A stretch of DNA of 32,849 nt, from the NCBI GenBank assembly GCA_016932835.1, contig JAFGCD010000074.1, positions 1-32,849 of the forward strand. The letters are read 5' to 3'. The notes below the pieces were generated by a model. It ran no database searches and had not been told where the DNA came from. It worked only from the letters and a program-made list of their open reading frames with translations. This DNA comes from Sedimentisphaerales bacterium (GTDB taxonomy: Bacteria > Planctomycetota > Phycisphaerae > Sedimentisphaerales > Anaerobacaceae). Made by a program: the position numbers and the translations under genes. Shown piece after piece: positions 1 to 8,010 of this stretch (positions within the stretch are counted from its first letter, which is position 1; the number at the start of each line of letters is the position of its first letter).

Positions 1-272
1 ATTCCGCCCCACCAGGCCGCCGACACGATAGTCTCCTGTGACCGGCCCTGTGGCGCAGCAGTCGGTGATACTGCCGTTGAAGTTGCCCCCCACGAGACCG
101 CCGACATAATCGTATCCGTCAACCGAGCCGGTGGCGTAGCAGTTGCTGATATCGCCATCCTTATTCCGCCCCACCAGGCCGCCGACACGATCGTCTCCTG
201 TGACCGGCCCTGTGGCGTAGCAGTCGGTGATACTGCCGTTGGAGTTGTACCCCACGAGACCGCCGACATAAT
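1..272. repeat. Long direct repeat inside the GLUG gene
   Basis: Bases 1-110 recur at 163-272 with only five differences (at 30, 56, 80, 86 and 87 of the first copy). The period is 162 nt, exactly two 27-codon GLUG units. Identity at the DNA level, including third codon positions, points to recent duplication or gene conversion of a two-motif unit. Confidence 0.85.
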
Positions 273-678
273 ACTTGCCTGCGATATTAGCATCCTCAAT
301 GCCTATGTTGCGGATGTCAGCGCCGGAATCTACATAGCCGAAGAGGCCGACATAGTAAGCGTTGGGCATATTGATGTCCACATTGCCAATTACGTGGTCG
401 TTGCCGTCGAATACGCCGGTGAACCTGTTTGCGTAGTTTCCTACCGGGGTCATTGCGACGCCGTTCATATCGAGGTCGGCTGTGAGGAGGAAATGCCTGC
501 CCCAGTCGCCCGTTGCGGCCATCAATTCCTGCCAGTCGGCGACGGTGGCGATTTGGAAGGGGTCGTTCGGCTCTCCCGTCCCGCCGGAGTAGTCGGCCCG
601 CGCAGAAACGCACGACAAGCCCATAATTACAATTACAGCGATTCCCCGGCCAATTCTCCCGTTTCCCATCCTGTTCAT
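1..678 (-). CDS. Exported GLUG-repeat protein, 3'-truncated by window edge
   Basis: The reading frame is open from ATG at 678 to the window edge (226 codons, no stop), so only the N-terminal part is visible. It begins with a signal peptide: Asn-Arg-Met-Gly start, hydrophobic IAVIVIMGLSC, then an SARA-type cleavage site. Next comes the segment GGTGEPNDPFQIATVADWQE, a leader often seen in GLUG proteins, and then a beta-rich part with FDGNDHVIGNVDI and YYVGLFGYVD. From about residue 135 it is built of 27-residue GLUG repeats, each with a (Y/R)VGGLVG core and an ATGPVTGD or ATGSVDGY tail. GLUG proteins are normally cell-surface or extracellular beta-helical adhesins or enzyme-associated modules, so the function here is unknown. 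A second in-frame ATG lies at 669. A purine-rich AAGGGA lies about 6 nt before the first ATG. Confidence 0.85.
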   Translation of the reverse strand, partial: MNRMGNGRIGRGIAVIVIMGLSCVSARADYSGGTGEPNDPFQIATVADWQELMAATGDWGRHFLLTADLDMNGVAMTPVGNYANRFTGVFDGNDHVIGNVDINMPNAYYVGLFGYVDSGADIRNIGIEDANIAGKYYVGGLVGYNSNGSITDCYATGPVTGDDRVGGLVGRNKDGDISNCYATGSVDGYDYVGGLVGGNFNGSITDCCATGPVTGDYRVGGLVGRN

Positions 679-776
679 CTCAAATCCCTTCTGAAAATAC
701 TGCCCGGGTTTCAGATTCCGGCCGAAATCCGCATTCGACCCCGCCTGTGAAGCCGCAGCCTCCACAAACTATGCGT

Positions 777-805
777 ATTATATCATATTCGCGACATTTT
801 GTAAA
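777..805 (-). promoter_or_regulatory. Sigma-70-type promoter of the GLUG gene
   Basis: On the minus strand there is a -35 TTTACA (800-805), a 17-nt spacer and a perfect -10 TATAAT (777-782). The predicted start lies near 770, giving a leader of about 90 nt before the ATG at 678. Confidence 0.7.
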
Positions 806-969
806 GATTATTTTTGCCGGAGTGTCAGAACCTGTCACCGCTGGGTAAAATTCTCCGGCCGGGGTCGAAACGAATTCGAAAACGAGGAAAAATTAAAATT
901 CGAAATCGAATCGCCCGCCCCGTATTCGCCAGGCGCTTCTGCAGGGCTGTTTTGAACAGACCCCTCGAC

Positions 970-1028
970 TGCGCTCGGGGTGACAGGCTCTGCGCTCGGG
1001 GTGACAGGCTCTGCGCTCGGGGTGACAT
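970..1028. repeat. 21-nt tandem repeat, about 2.8 copies
   Basis: Two complete 21-nt units (970-990 and 991-1011) and a 16-nt partial third (1012-1027) share the core CTCGGGGTGACAGG. Just upstream, 961-980 reads CCCCTCGACTGCGCTCGGGG, which can fold into a short GC hairpin with one bulge. Similar 'TCGACTGCGCTCGGGGTGACA'-like motifs are known to me as scattered intergenic repeats in many bacterial genomes. Confidence 0.85.
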
Positions 1029-1120
1029 TGTGCGGGGCGGCGGCGGTGTGCGATGCACACCCTACCTCTGCGTCGGTGTGCTCATCGCGCCCGGGCGCAT
1101 GCTTCGAACCTGAGAAACCG

Positions 1121-1222
1121 TTCGAATTCGAATTCGAAATTATTTTACTTTCCTTTACGATTTCGTTTCGTTTACTTTCCTTCCCTTTCCTTACCTTTAC
1201 TTTACTTTACTTTCCTTTTCTT
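1121..1222. repeat. TTCGAA x3 palindrome followed by pyrimidine tract
   Basis: Positions 1121-1138 are three head-to-tail TTCGAA units, a perfect palindrome. From 1141 to 1222 the plus strand is almost entirely C and T, with repeated TTTACTTTCC-like words. The tract is strongly strand-asymmetric and unlike the coding DNA around it. It encodes nothing recognisable. Confidence 0.7.
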
Positions 1223-1485
1223 GGCTATAGTCTCGCCAATGGGGTCGCTGGTAGGGTCGCTATGGGCTGCCCATCTTATTTGTGCGCCCTTAAGTCCATG
1301 CTGTCGCTGGCTTTGGATGAATTTTCTTGCGCGTGCGATTTTTTCGTGTCATTTTCGGCTGGTTTTGCGCTCACATCCGCGCAACTTTTTTGCGCAGTTT
1401 TTTCGGGTTTATTCCGACCCGGCACGCATTTTTCGGTGTCCGCCGGCGCATAAAAATGCCCTGCCGGAAAAGTGGGGGTATTTGC

Positions 1486-1513
1486 TTGCCGGTCGGCTCA
1501 GTGGTGCTATAAT
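1486..1513 (+). promoter_or_regulatory. Promoter of pdxJ-dapA
   Basis: A perfect -10 TATAAT lies at 1508-1513, with TTGCCG (4 of 6 matches to the -35 consensus) at 1486-1491 and a 16-nt spacer. The expected start near 1520 leaves a leader of roughly 20 nt before the pdxJ ATG. Confidence 0.6.
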
Positions 1514-1541
1514 CGACCGTTTGAATTGAGGACTCGAAGAA

Positions 1542-2294
1542 ATGGCAGTACTGAATGTAAATATCGACCACGTAGCGACGGTCCGGCAGGCACGGCGCAC
1601 CGATGAGCCGGACCCGGTCTGGGCGGCGGCCCAGTGCGAATTGGCCGGGGCGAACGGCATTACAGTCCACCTCAGGCAGGACAGACGCCACATTAACGAC
1701 CGCGACGTCCGCCTGCTCAAGGAAACCGTCGCCTGCAAGTTCAACCTCGAGATGTGCATGGCCGAGCCCATTGTCAAAATCGCAGAGCAAATCAGGCCCG
1801 ACCAGATAACCTTGGTGCCGGAAAAACGCGCCGAATTGACAACCGAGGGCGGCCTCGACTGCGCACGAAACAAGCACAGGCTGGCGCAGGTCGTCAGGCG
1901 GATGCACAAGAAGCGCATACTGGTCAGCACGTTTATCGTGCCTCAAGCCGAGCAGGTAATCGCCTCGGCCGAGACCGGCTGCGACGCCGTCGAGCTGCAC
2001 ACCGGCCCCTATGCGAACGCCCGCACGCCCGCGGCGGTCAAAAAAAGGCTGGCAGAATTGGAGCAGGCCAAGGACCTTGCTGCCGACAAGAGGCTCTTCG
2101 TCCACGCCGGGCACGGCCTGACCTATCGGAACATCGCGCCGGTCGCCGCAATCGAGGGCCTGTGCGAATTTAATATAGGCCACAGCATAATCGCCCGGGC
2201 TGTGCTGGTGGGCATAAGGGAAGCGACCGCCGAGATGATTCGGCTGATCGAAAAATTCGGGCCCCAGCCGCAAACGAAACCAAAGGCGAACTGA
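1542..2294 (+). CDS. pdxJ: Pyridoxine 5'-phosphate synthase PdxJ
   Basis: PdxJ condenses 3-amino-2-oxopropyl phosphate with 1-deoxy-D-xylulose 5-phosphate to pyridoxine 5'-phosphate, the last ring-forming step of DXP-dependent vitamin B6 synthesis in the cytoplasm. The 250-residue TIM-barrel sequence is typical in length. It shows the family N-terminus LNVNIDHVATVRQAR, the ITVHLRQDRRHIND segment with the conserved phosphate and substrate residues, FNLEMC, the QITLVPEKRAELTTEGG loop, and the C-terminal LFVHAGHGLTYRNI and EFNIGHSIIARAVLVG motifs. The ATG at 1542 follows GAGGACTCGAAGAA and starts exactly at the conserved N-terminus. The gene is probably co-transcribed with dapA, 63 nt downstream. 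The last ten residues (PQPQTKPKAN) are a non-conserved tail. Confidence 0.97.
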   Translation: MAVLNVNIDHVATVRQARRTDEPDPVWAAAQCELAGANGITVHLRQDRRHINDRDVRLLKETVACKFNLEMCMAEPIVKIAEQIRPDQITLVPEKRAELTTEGGLDCARNKHRLAQVVRRMHKKRILVSTFIVPQAEQVIASAETGCDAVELHTGPYANARTPAAVKKRLAELEQAKDLAADKRLFVHAGHGLTYRNIAPVAAIEGLCEFNIGHSIIARAVLVGIREATAEMIRLIEKFGPQPQTKPKAN

Positions 2295-2357
2295 CGAGCC
2301 CCCGCTGCGAGCAAGAGGCGCATCACCCGGGCGATTGAATGAAAGAAGGAGTCTGGA

Positions 2358-3236
2358 ATGTTTACCGGAGCAATGGTTGCGTTGGTGACGCCGTTTCAGG
2401 ACGGCAAAATCGATTTTGGTACGCTCGATGAGCTTATCGATTTTCAATTGGACAGCGGTATCGATGCGATTGTGCCGACAGGGACGACCGGGGAGTGCCC
2501 GACGCTGAGTCACCAGGAGCACAAGCAGGTAATCGAGCGAGTGGTAAAGACCGTCGCCGGGCAGGTCCCCGTAATCGCCGGAACAGGCTCGAACAGCACC
2601 GCTGAGGCGATTGAACTGACCGCCTTCGCAAAGCAGGTCGGCGCCGACGCGACACTGCAGGTCACGCCGTATTACAACAAGCCGACCCAGGAGGGCTTCT
2701 ACCAGCACTTCAAGGCGATAGCAGAGGAAGTGGACCTGCCCGCGGTGCTGTACAACATTCCGAGCCGATGCGGCGCCGGCATGACGCCGGAAACGATCGC
2801 GCGGCTCGCGGAGATCGATAATATCGTCGCGATCAAAGAGGCCACGGGCAGTCTCGACCAGGCCAGCGAGATTGCGATGCGCTGCGACTTGACGATTATC
2901 TCCGGCGACGATTCGCTGACGCTGCCGCTGGCGGCGGTGGGCGGTAAAGGCGTTATCAGCGTAGTGGCGAATATAGCCCCTGCCGACGTCAAGGCAATGA
3001 CCGACCTGATCCTCGAAGGCGACCTGGCCTCGGCAAGGCAGTGGCACAACAAGCTGTTCGCCCTGAGCAAGAACATGCTGACGCTATCGACGAACCCGAT
3101 CCCGATAAAGACGGCGATGGCCATGCTCGATATGTGCTCGGCGGAGATGCGCCTGCCGATGACGCCGCTGGAAGCCGGCAAGCAGTCGATTCTCGAACAG
3201 GCCCTCGAAGACTACGGCCTGCTGGGCAAAGTGTGA
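2358..3236 (+). CDS. dapA: 4-hydroxy-tetrahydrodipicolinate synthase DapA
   Basis: DapA catalyses the first committed step of lysine and diaminopimelate synthesis, joining pyruvate and aspartate semialdehyde through a lysine Schiff base. The 292-residue length is standard. The Thr-Thr pair of PTGTTGE (residues 43-44), Tyr132 of VLYNIPSR, Arg137 and the Schiff-base Lys160 of AIKEATGS are all present, as is the YYNKPTQEG segment (105-113). The ATG at 2358 has AAGGAG about 6 nt upstream. It follows pdxJ on the same strand and faces the LRR gene that converges from the right. The complete catalytic set favours true DapA over related N-acetylneuraminate lyases. Confidence 0.96.
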   Translation: MFTGAMVALVTPFQDGKIDFGTLDELIDFQLDSGIDAIVPTGTTGECPTLSHQEHKQVIERVVKTVAGQVPVIAGTGSNSTAEAIELTAFAKQVGADATLQVTPYYNKPTQEGFYQHFKAIAEEVDLPAVLYNIPSRCGAGMTPETIARLAEIDNIVAIKEATGSLDQASEIAMRCDLTIISGDDSLTLPLAAVGGKGVISVVANIAPADVKAMTDLILEGDLASARQWHNKLFALSKNMLTLSTNPIPIKTAMAMLDMCSAEMRLPMTPLEAGKQSILEQALEDYGLLGKV

Positions 3237-3350
3237 AGGCTCGTTTAATAAATCGTTCATCGAGCGAGAGTTGCTCAAAAAGGCCTTTCTTTTTCTGCGA
3301 AGAGCGGAGGTTCGACCGGGCCGATTGCCTTAATCAGACTTGCGCGGAGT

Positions 3351-6347
3351 CTATTTCTTGGGCGTGACTCTAATGTACAGGCCGGGAAGGTGCTCGCGGA
3401 GCCGGCGTTGGGCCGAGGCGCTGATCCGACTGCGCGAAGTGACAAAGAGGTACCCGAGATTCGGGAAGGCTTCGAGCCGGCGCAGGCCCTGGTCGGTTAT
3501 GCTGCCGTCGTCTATCGAGAGATGGTTGAGCTTGGTCATTCCAGCGAGATGCCGCAGGCCTTCGTCGGTAAGGTCGGGGCCGCCGATTCCCAGTCGGTCC
3601 ATCTCGGTCAGGCCTGCAAGGTGAGCAAGCCCTTTGTCGCTGAAACGGCGTGGCCCCATCTGCAGCCATTCGAGTTTTTTGAGGCCGGACAGGCCGGTCA
3701 GGTCGGCGTCGGTCAGGTGTGACGACCTGTCGATGAACAGGCCGAGTTTCCTGAGGTTGGCCAGGCCGCTCAGATCGAGTGCGGCCCGGCCGGGTTTTGC
3801 GTCGTGCACGTCCAGATTCGTCAGGTTCGCAAGGGCAGAAAGTTGGCTCAGGCCGTCGATCGTTATTTCAGTGTGGCTGAGGTTCAGCCTTTCGAGCGAT
3901 TTCAATGCAAGCAGCTTGGCACAGCCGGCATCGGTAACCGGACAACCGAAGATGGTCAGTCCCCGCAGCTTGGTGAAGGCGGCAATATGTGACATCCCCT
4001 CATCGGTTACGCCGATGCTGCCTATGCTGAGCTTTTCGAGGTTTTTCAGTCCGGACAGCATGGCAAGACCGCGGTCGGTGTAGTATGTCTTGTGATTCTT
4101 TGGGTCGTTGTGCCAGCCTTTGGCAATGTGAAGCTCTCTAAGGTTGGACAGTTGTCCCAGATAGGAGAGGACTTCGTCGTTCATAATCCTGCCGGGCAGC
4201 CAGAGAGAATCGATGGACTTGATCTCGGCCAGATGCGCGACGCCTCTGACGGTGACTTGCGAGTTAGCAATGTCCAGCATCTTAAGGTTGCCGAGCTTCC
4301 TGAGATGTGAAATGCCGCTGTCGGTGATATTCTCGTTCCAGTGCAGGCTTAAGTTTTCGAGGGTGGCGATTTCGCTGATATGCGCCACCGCCGTATCGGT
4401 CAGTTGCCGCATGTGGCCAAGATGGAGAATCTTCAGCGACGGGCTGTTCTTCAGACACGCGATTCCGGCGTCGGTGAAGGTTTCCCCCTGCAGCATGAGG
4501 TAGGTCAGAGACGGCAGCTTCGCCAGGTGAAGCAAGCCTGCGTCGTTGATGCGTCCTTCGCCGAGGGAGAACTCTTCGAGGCCGGCCAGCTTCTGCAGAT
4601 GCGCCAGGCCGGCGTTCGTCATGCGGTTCTTATTGAGGTAAAGGGCCTTGAGGCGGGGCAGTTGCGCTATTTCGGCCATCGTTCGGTCGGTGACGCTGCC
4701 TGAGAAACCGAGCCTTTCAAGGTTAGCCAGATGCCTGAGCGATTCGGCGCCCCTGGCCGAGATTCTCGTATTCTCAAGGGTCAGGACTTTCAGGCCGGTC
4801 AGGTGGGCAATATGCGTCATGCATCCGTCGTCGGGCGGCATGCCGCCTTGAGAAGATGCGTAGATCGTCAGCATATACAGATCGTCCGGCTCAAGGCCTG
4901 ACAGGGCCGAGAGGTCTTTCCACGCATCCTGAGCGACCTCCAGAGCGAGGCGTTTGCCGGCCGGAACCGTAACGCTGCCGCGGGCCTGGCCCAGATATTC
5001 CCACTGCGAATCGGTTGTATCGGTCCAGTAGAAAAAGCTCTTGATGTGTCTCCTTGTGTCGGCATCCTGAATCGTGAGTTTGCCGATAGAGCGATCTGCG
5101 GGGAAATGAACAATCCGCTCAGCGGGCAGATGGCTGGTTCCATTCCGTGTGTTAACGTCCGCCGCCGCGGCACGAGGCGCTATGGATTTTCGCAGCAGGT
5201 CCCAGATTCCAGGCTGTTTGTCTCGCTGTGCAGCGGCCCCGGCAGCCGGCAAGGCGGCATGCGTATCAGTGACCGGCGACACGCCGCCGGGAAAGCCGCT
5301 GGATATTTGTGGCCTGCAGTCCATGGCTGTATTGCCTGTCTCATCGAGCACCCTGCCGTCCAACCATTTGCAGCCCCTTCTGTGAACGCCGTTGAGAAAG
5401 AGAACGTCACTGTCGTTCCGGATATCCACAGGCTCGAAGGACTTCAGTTTGTCGTGGTCCGGATTCAGAATCATTTCTTTGATTTCGATGTGGTATGTGT
5501 CGCTTGAGTAGTGGCCCCCGTGGTAAACAAACTTGTTTTCGAGGTCCGCAGCAACGGGCATCCACACATGGCCAAACTGTTTGAATCGAACATTCTTCAG
5601 CACAGACTCGCTATGCTTGAGTCCCTCGGTCCTGGCGTATCGCTCGTCGATTTCGATTCCGGCAATGTTCCAGCCGTGCTGCGGGTCGAGCCAGACGGTG
5701 TACTTGGCGGCGCCTTTTGCCGCATCTATGACATAGCACAACCCGTCGCCGATTCTCGCCGTATCCGGGCGGATCGAGACGCTGTCGGCATGTCTCAGGA
5801 CGGAGTCTATTCGTTCGGAAAACGGATAGAAATACCCCAAGAAGAACTTCATGGAGTGATCGTCTCTGAGCATCTCGGCGTATTTTTCCGCGGCTGCATC
5901 GGGGCCCTTGGGCTGCTCGACCATGAGAAAGTTGGCGTCTCGCCGCTGCGGCCTGTAGTGGATAAATGTCGTCCCGTCCCAGAGGGCGCTGAGGTAGTAG
6001 GGCTTGTCTTTCGGGTAGTAGTCATCGTTGCTGATCTTCCCCCATCGCTTGGTACGAATCGAGGCCCGGCGACCGTCGAAGCAGACCTGTATTTCAGAGG
6101 TGCATTGCGATTTCCATGGCTTGCCCGTCACCAGCCCGGTGGAGTATGCGCTGGTCGAAGTCAGGGTCGTCGCCTTGAACGACCTCAGCTCATCCATGGC
6201 GGCGGCATACTTGTCGAGCAACTCGGAGACAGCAGGCTTTCGACTCGCCGGCGACGCAGCCCTGGAAATCCCCTGCAGCAAGACGCCCGGCAAGGCAAAC
6301 ATTGCCGCCGCCAGAATCATTGTTGTGTTTCGAAGATTTGTAGTCAT
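3351..6347 (-). CDS. Exported LolA-like / leucine-rich-repeat protein
   Basis: The product has 998 residues. Residues 1-31 form a signal peptide (hydrophobic MILAAAMFALPGVLL, cleavage near SRA-A). Residues about 40-300 resemble the beta-rich domain of LolA-like outer-membrane-lipoprotein-sorting proteins found in planctomycete gene neighbourhoods (LDPQHGWNIAGIEI is characteristic); this assignment is by pattern only. A Pro/Ala-rich linker follows, then a small domain at about 405-500. From about 510 to the end there are some 19 leucine-rich repeats of the 'L..L..L.L....(V/I)TD.G(L/M)..L' RNI/internalin-like type, for example VTDEGMSHIAAFTKLRGLTI. The protein is probably periplasmic or surface-exposed and protein- or glycan-binding, with no catalytic site visible. 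It lies 233 nt downstream of the ECF sigma gene on the same strand. The start has only a weak ribosome site, and its ATG overlaps the stop of a 49-codon ORF. Confidence 0.88.
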   Translation of the reverse strand: MTTNLRNTTMILAAAMFALPGVLLQGISRAASPASRKPAVSELLDKYAAAMDELRSFKATTLTSTSAYSTGLVTGKPWKSQCTSEIQVCFDGRRASIRTKRWGKISNDDYYPKDKPYYLSALWDGTTFIHYRPQRRDANFLMVEQPKGPDAAAEKYAEMLRDDHSMKFFLGYFYPFSERIDSVLRHADSVSIRPDTARIGDGLCYVIDAAKGAAKYTVWLDPQHGWNIAGIEIDERYARTEGLKHSESVLKNVRFKQFGHVWMPVAADLENKFVYHGGHYSSDTYHIEIKEMILNPDHDKLKSFEPVDIRNDSDVLFLNGVHRRGCKWLDGRVLDETGNTAMDCRPQISSGFPGGVSPVTDTHAALPAAGAAAQRDKQPGIWDLLRKSIAPRAAAADVNTRNGTSHLPAERIVHFPADRSIGKLTIQDADTRRHIKSFFYWTDTTDSQWEYLGQARGSVTVPAGKRLALEVAQDAWKDLSALSGLEPDDLYMLTIYASSQGGMPPDDGCMTHIAHLTGLKVLTLENTRISARGAESLRHLANLERLGFSGSVTDRTMAEIAQLPRLKALYLNKNRMTNAGLAHLQKLAGLEEFSLGEGRINDAGLLHLAKLPSLTYLMLQGETFTDAGIACLKNSPSLKILHLGHMRQLTDTAVAHISEIATLENLSLHWNENITDSGISHLRKLGNLKMLDIANSQVTVRGVAHLAEIKSIDSLWLPGRIMNDEVLSYLGQLSNLRELHIAKGWHNDPKNHKTYYTDRGLAMLSGLKNLEKLSIGSIGVTDEGMSHIAAFTKLRGLTIFGCPVTDAGCAKLLALKSLERLNLSHTEITIDGLSQLSALANLTNLDVHDAKPGRAALDLSGLANLRKLGLFIDRSSHLTDADLTGLSGLKKLEWLQMGPRRFSDKGLAHLAGLTEMDRLGIGGPDLTDEGLRHLAGMTKLNHLSIDDGSITDQGLRRLEAFPNLGYLFVTSRSRISASAQRRLREHLPGLYIRVTPKK

Positions 6348-6493
6348 CTGAGTATTACCATCTGAATGCTCTGTATATCCAATTGCGCATTCATCTCACT
6401 CGAAAACGACGGCCTGCGCGACACAAATACGACATTGATAAGGGCGACTCGAACGACAATTCTGATTCTATTCATGGTCTCTGCGGTATTCAT
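6344..6493 (-). CDS. Possible 49-codon coupled small ORF
   Basis: An ORF of 49 codons starts at ATG 6493 (alternative ATG 6475). Its TGA overlaps the start of the LRR gene as ATGA, the arrangement expected for translational coupling. The N-terminal part (MNRIRIVVRVALINVVFV from the second ATG) is positively charged then hydrophobic, like a signal sequence. No strong ribosome site precedes either ATG and the peptide matches nothing I recognise. It may be a regulatory leader ORF or chance. Confidence 0.3.
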   Translation of the reverse strand: MNTAETMNRIRIVVRVALINVVFVSRRPSFSSEMNAQLDIQSIQMVILR

Positions 6494-6580
6494 CGTTAAC
6501 CTGTAGGGGCTAAACGGTTAAACAGGACTTGACAAGGCCCCACAATTTCGAGGGTGGATCATCGAGCTACACAAAGCGAT

Positions 6581-7846
6581 CTAATCGCCGCGTTCGCCGG
6601 CCTGTTCCTCGGACTCGTTCGGTTCTATCGGTATCAACTCGTACGTGCCTGCGTAGCCCATGCCGCCCATCATCATGCCGCCTCCCATGCCAAGCTCGCT
6701 GGTGTCCTGCATTTCTCCGTCGCCGGCCTTGGCGCTCGCTTTGCCGCCATAGCCTCCCATGTAATAGCCGCCTGTCGGGGCTTCGGCTGCGCTGCGGTCG
6801 GGACGAGCAGTCGCGGCAGCAGTTCGAGCCGGACTTGCAGCGGCTGTCTCTTCGGCGAATATCTGCTCCCACATCGCCTGGTCCAACTGCGACCAATCCA
6901 TTTGTTCTTTCGTTTGGGCCGCAGCCGAATCCGGCCTCCGCAATGTTGGCACGACGACTTGAGACCCGGACGGCTGATTCTGCGTGTACTGCCCGGCGAC
7001 AGCCGGACTTGCGGACGGCTGGGGCTTCGAGGGAGCGGTGACATGGTTGTATGTCACCACCGAGCCGACGCCGACAACCGTCACCGCTGCGGCGGCGACA
7101 ACCTTCGCCTTGACCCCGGCGAGCACCCCGGCTGCTATTTTGGCCCCGGCCCCTGAGGCCGTTGCGGCGGTCGTCCCCGCTGCTGTTGCGCTCCCTGCTG
7201 CAACCGAAGCGGCGGTCTGCCCGCCGACCAGTGCGATCTTTCCCAGTTCCTTGAGAACGACAGCAGGTGCAGCCTGAACGGCATTTTCCCCGATAAGACC
7301 AGCCAAAACGGCTGCCCCGACTATTACTCCTCTTCTTCGAAGTTTGTCTCGGAGTTGATTAATGCCTGACTCGATTCGGCGGGAGACGGTCGGCTGAGAG
7401 AGACCGTGTGCCGCCGCGATGTCGTTTGTGGTCGCGCCTTCGAAGAAACGCCGGATCAGGATTTGCCGCATCTGCTCGTCAAGCTCATCGAGCCCTTCAT
7501 CGACATATCGCGACAGGTCCCGCCATTGCGTAACCTCGTGGGGCTTGTCGGCTGCGTAGCCGGCTTCATGACGCCTGCGCGTGGAATCCCTGCGAATAAG
7601 ATCGACGGCTTTACGGGTAGCAACCCTGTGCAGCCAGGCCGGGACCGAGCCGGTAATCGTCCGGGCGTTGTGCAGCAACTGGAGAAACGTCTCCTGGACC
7701 GCATCGGCGGCCCTGTCCTTATCGGCCAGGACCCGCAGGCAGGCCCCATATACGAGCCCGGCATGCCGCCTGACAATCTCAGAAAAAGCTTCCGCATCGC
7801 CGGTCGCGACGAAGCGGTGCAACAGAATATTTTCACTTTCCGACAT
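6581..7846 (-). CDS. ECF sigma factor with C-terminal membrane anchor and tail
   Basis: Residues about 8-90 are sigma-70 region 2 (HAGLVYGACLRVLADKDRAADAVQETFLQLL, shortened here to describe the DRAADAVQETF core and the VPAWLHRVATRKAVD segment). Residues about 118-170 are region 4, with the helix-turn-helix TTNDIAAAHGLSQPTVSRRI. After this DNA-binding core come about 250 extra residues: an Ala/Gly-rich stretch with a hydrophobic segment at 174-194, a likely transmembrane helix at about 247-267 (VVAAAAVTVVGVGSVV), then a low-complexity tail rich in Pro, Ala, Gly and Met, including GMGGGMMMGGMGYAG. Canonical ECF factors are about 180-200 residues. Planctomycetes are known for ECF factors with such extensions. 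The ATG at 7846 has AAGGAG 8 nt upstream. The gene sits just upstream of the LRR protein and could direct its transcription. Confidence 0.9.
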   Translation of the reverse strand: MSESENILLHRFVATGDAEAFSEIVRRHAGLVYGACLRVLADKDRAADAVQETFLQLLHNARTITGSVPAWLHRVATRKAVDLIRRDSTRRRHEAGYAADKPHEVTQWRDLSRYVDEGLDELDEQMRQILIRRFFEGATTNDIAAAHGLSQPTVSRRIESGINQLRDKLRRRGVIVGAAVLAGLIGENAVQAAPAVVLKELGKIALVGGQTAASVAAGSATAAGTTAATASGAGAKIAAGVLAGVKAKVVAAAAVTVVGVGSVVTYNHVTAPSKPQPSASPAVAGQYTQNQPSGSQVVVPTLRRPDSAAAQTKEQMDWSQLDQAMWEQIFAEETAAASPARTAAATARPDRSAAEAPTGGYYMGGYGGKASAKAGDGEMQDTSELGMGGGMMMGGMGYAGTYELIPIEPNESEEQAGERGD

Positions 7847-8010
7847 CGTTCAATCTCCTTGACATTATACACGCATATTTCATTCGACTCACAAATAAGT
7901 CGCTGCGGGGCCGGAGATTATTCAAAGAATTCCCGTTCCAGGCGCCTTTTCCATGTACGGATTCCCAAATGCGGATACAGCAAGACCGATCAACGGCAAG
8001 AAGCTGCGTT

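Larger units (their letters stand above)
819..1485. other. Gene-free, repeat-rich intergenic stretch
   Basis: No convincing coding region is visible between the GLUG gene promoter and pdxJ. Short open frames here have low-complexity or repeat-derived composition and no recognisable protein. The stretch holds an A-rich segment with CGAATTCGAA and TTCGAAATCGAA at 871-910, the 21-nt tandem repeat at 970-1028, a TTCGAA triplet array at 1121-1138 and a pyrimidine-rich tract at 1141-1222. The reverse complement of 871-910 loosely resembles the start of the 1121-1180 segment, so the two may be degenerate inverted arms. Confidence 0.6.

Noticed and set aside
394..1529. Several plus-strand frames across the GLUG start and the repeat island
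   Set aside because: They cross simple repeats and a pyrimidine tract, and overlap each other in different frames; composition is not protein-like.
1371..3047. Long minus-strand open frame opposite pdxJ and dapA
   Set aside because: It is antisense to two certain genes, has no recognisable motif and arises from codon bias in GC-rich DNA.
3257..3300. GAGC/GCTC hairpin then T-rich sequence after dapA
   Set aside because: Only 4 bp of stem, and the T-rich part is separated and interrupted; not strong enough to call a terminator.
3300..3360. GGTTCGACC-like T-arm, possible tRNA
   Set aside because: No acceptor stem, anticodon arm or CCA end can be built around it.
5511..6365. 284-codon plus-strand frame opposite the LRR gene N-terminus
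   Set aside because: Antisense to the signal peptide and LolA-like domain, with no protein-like motifs.
7857..7869. TATAAT just upstream of the ECF sigma gene
   Set aside because: It would place the transcription start within the Shine-Dalgarno, and no matching -35 is visible.
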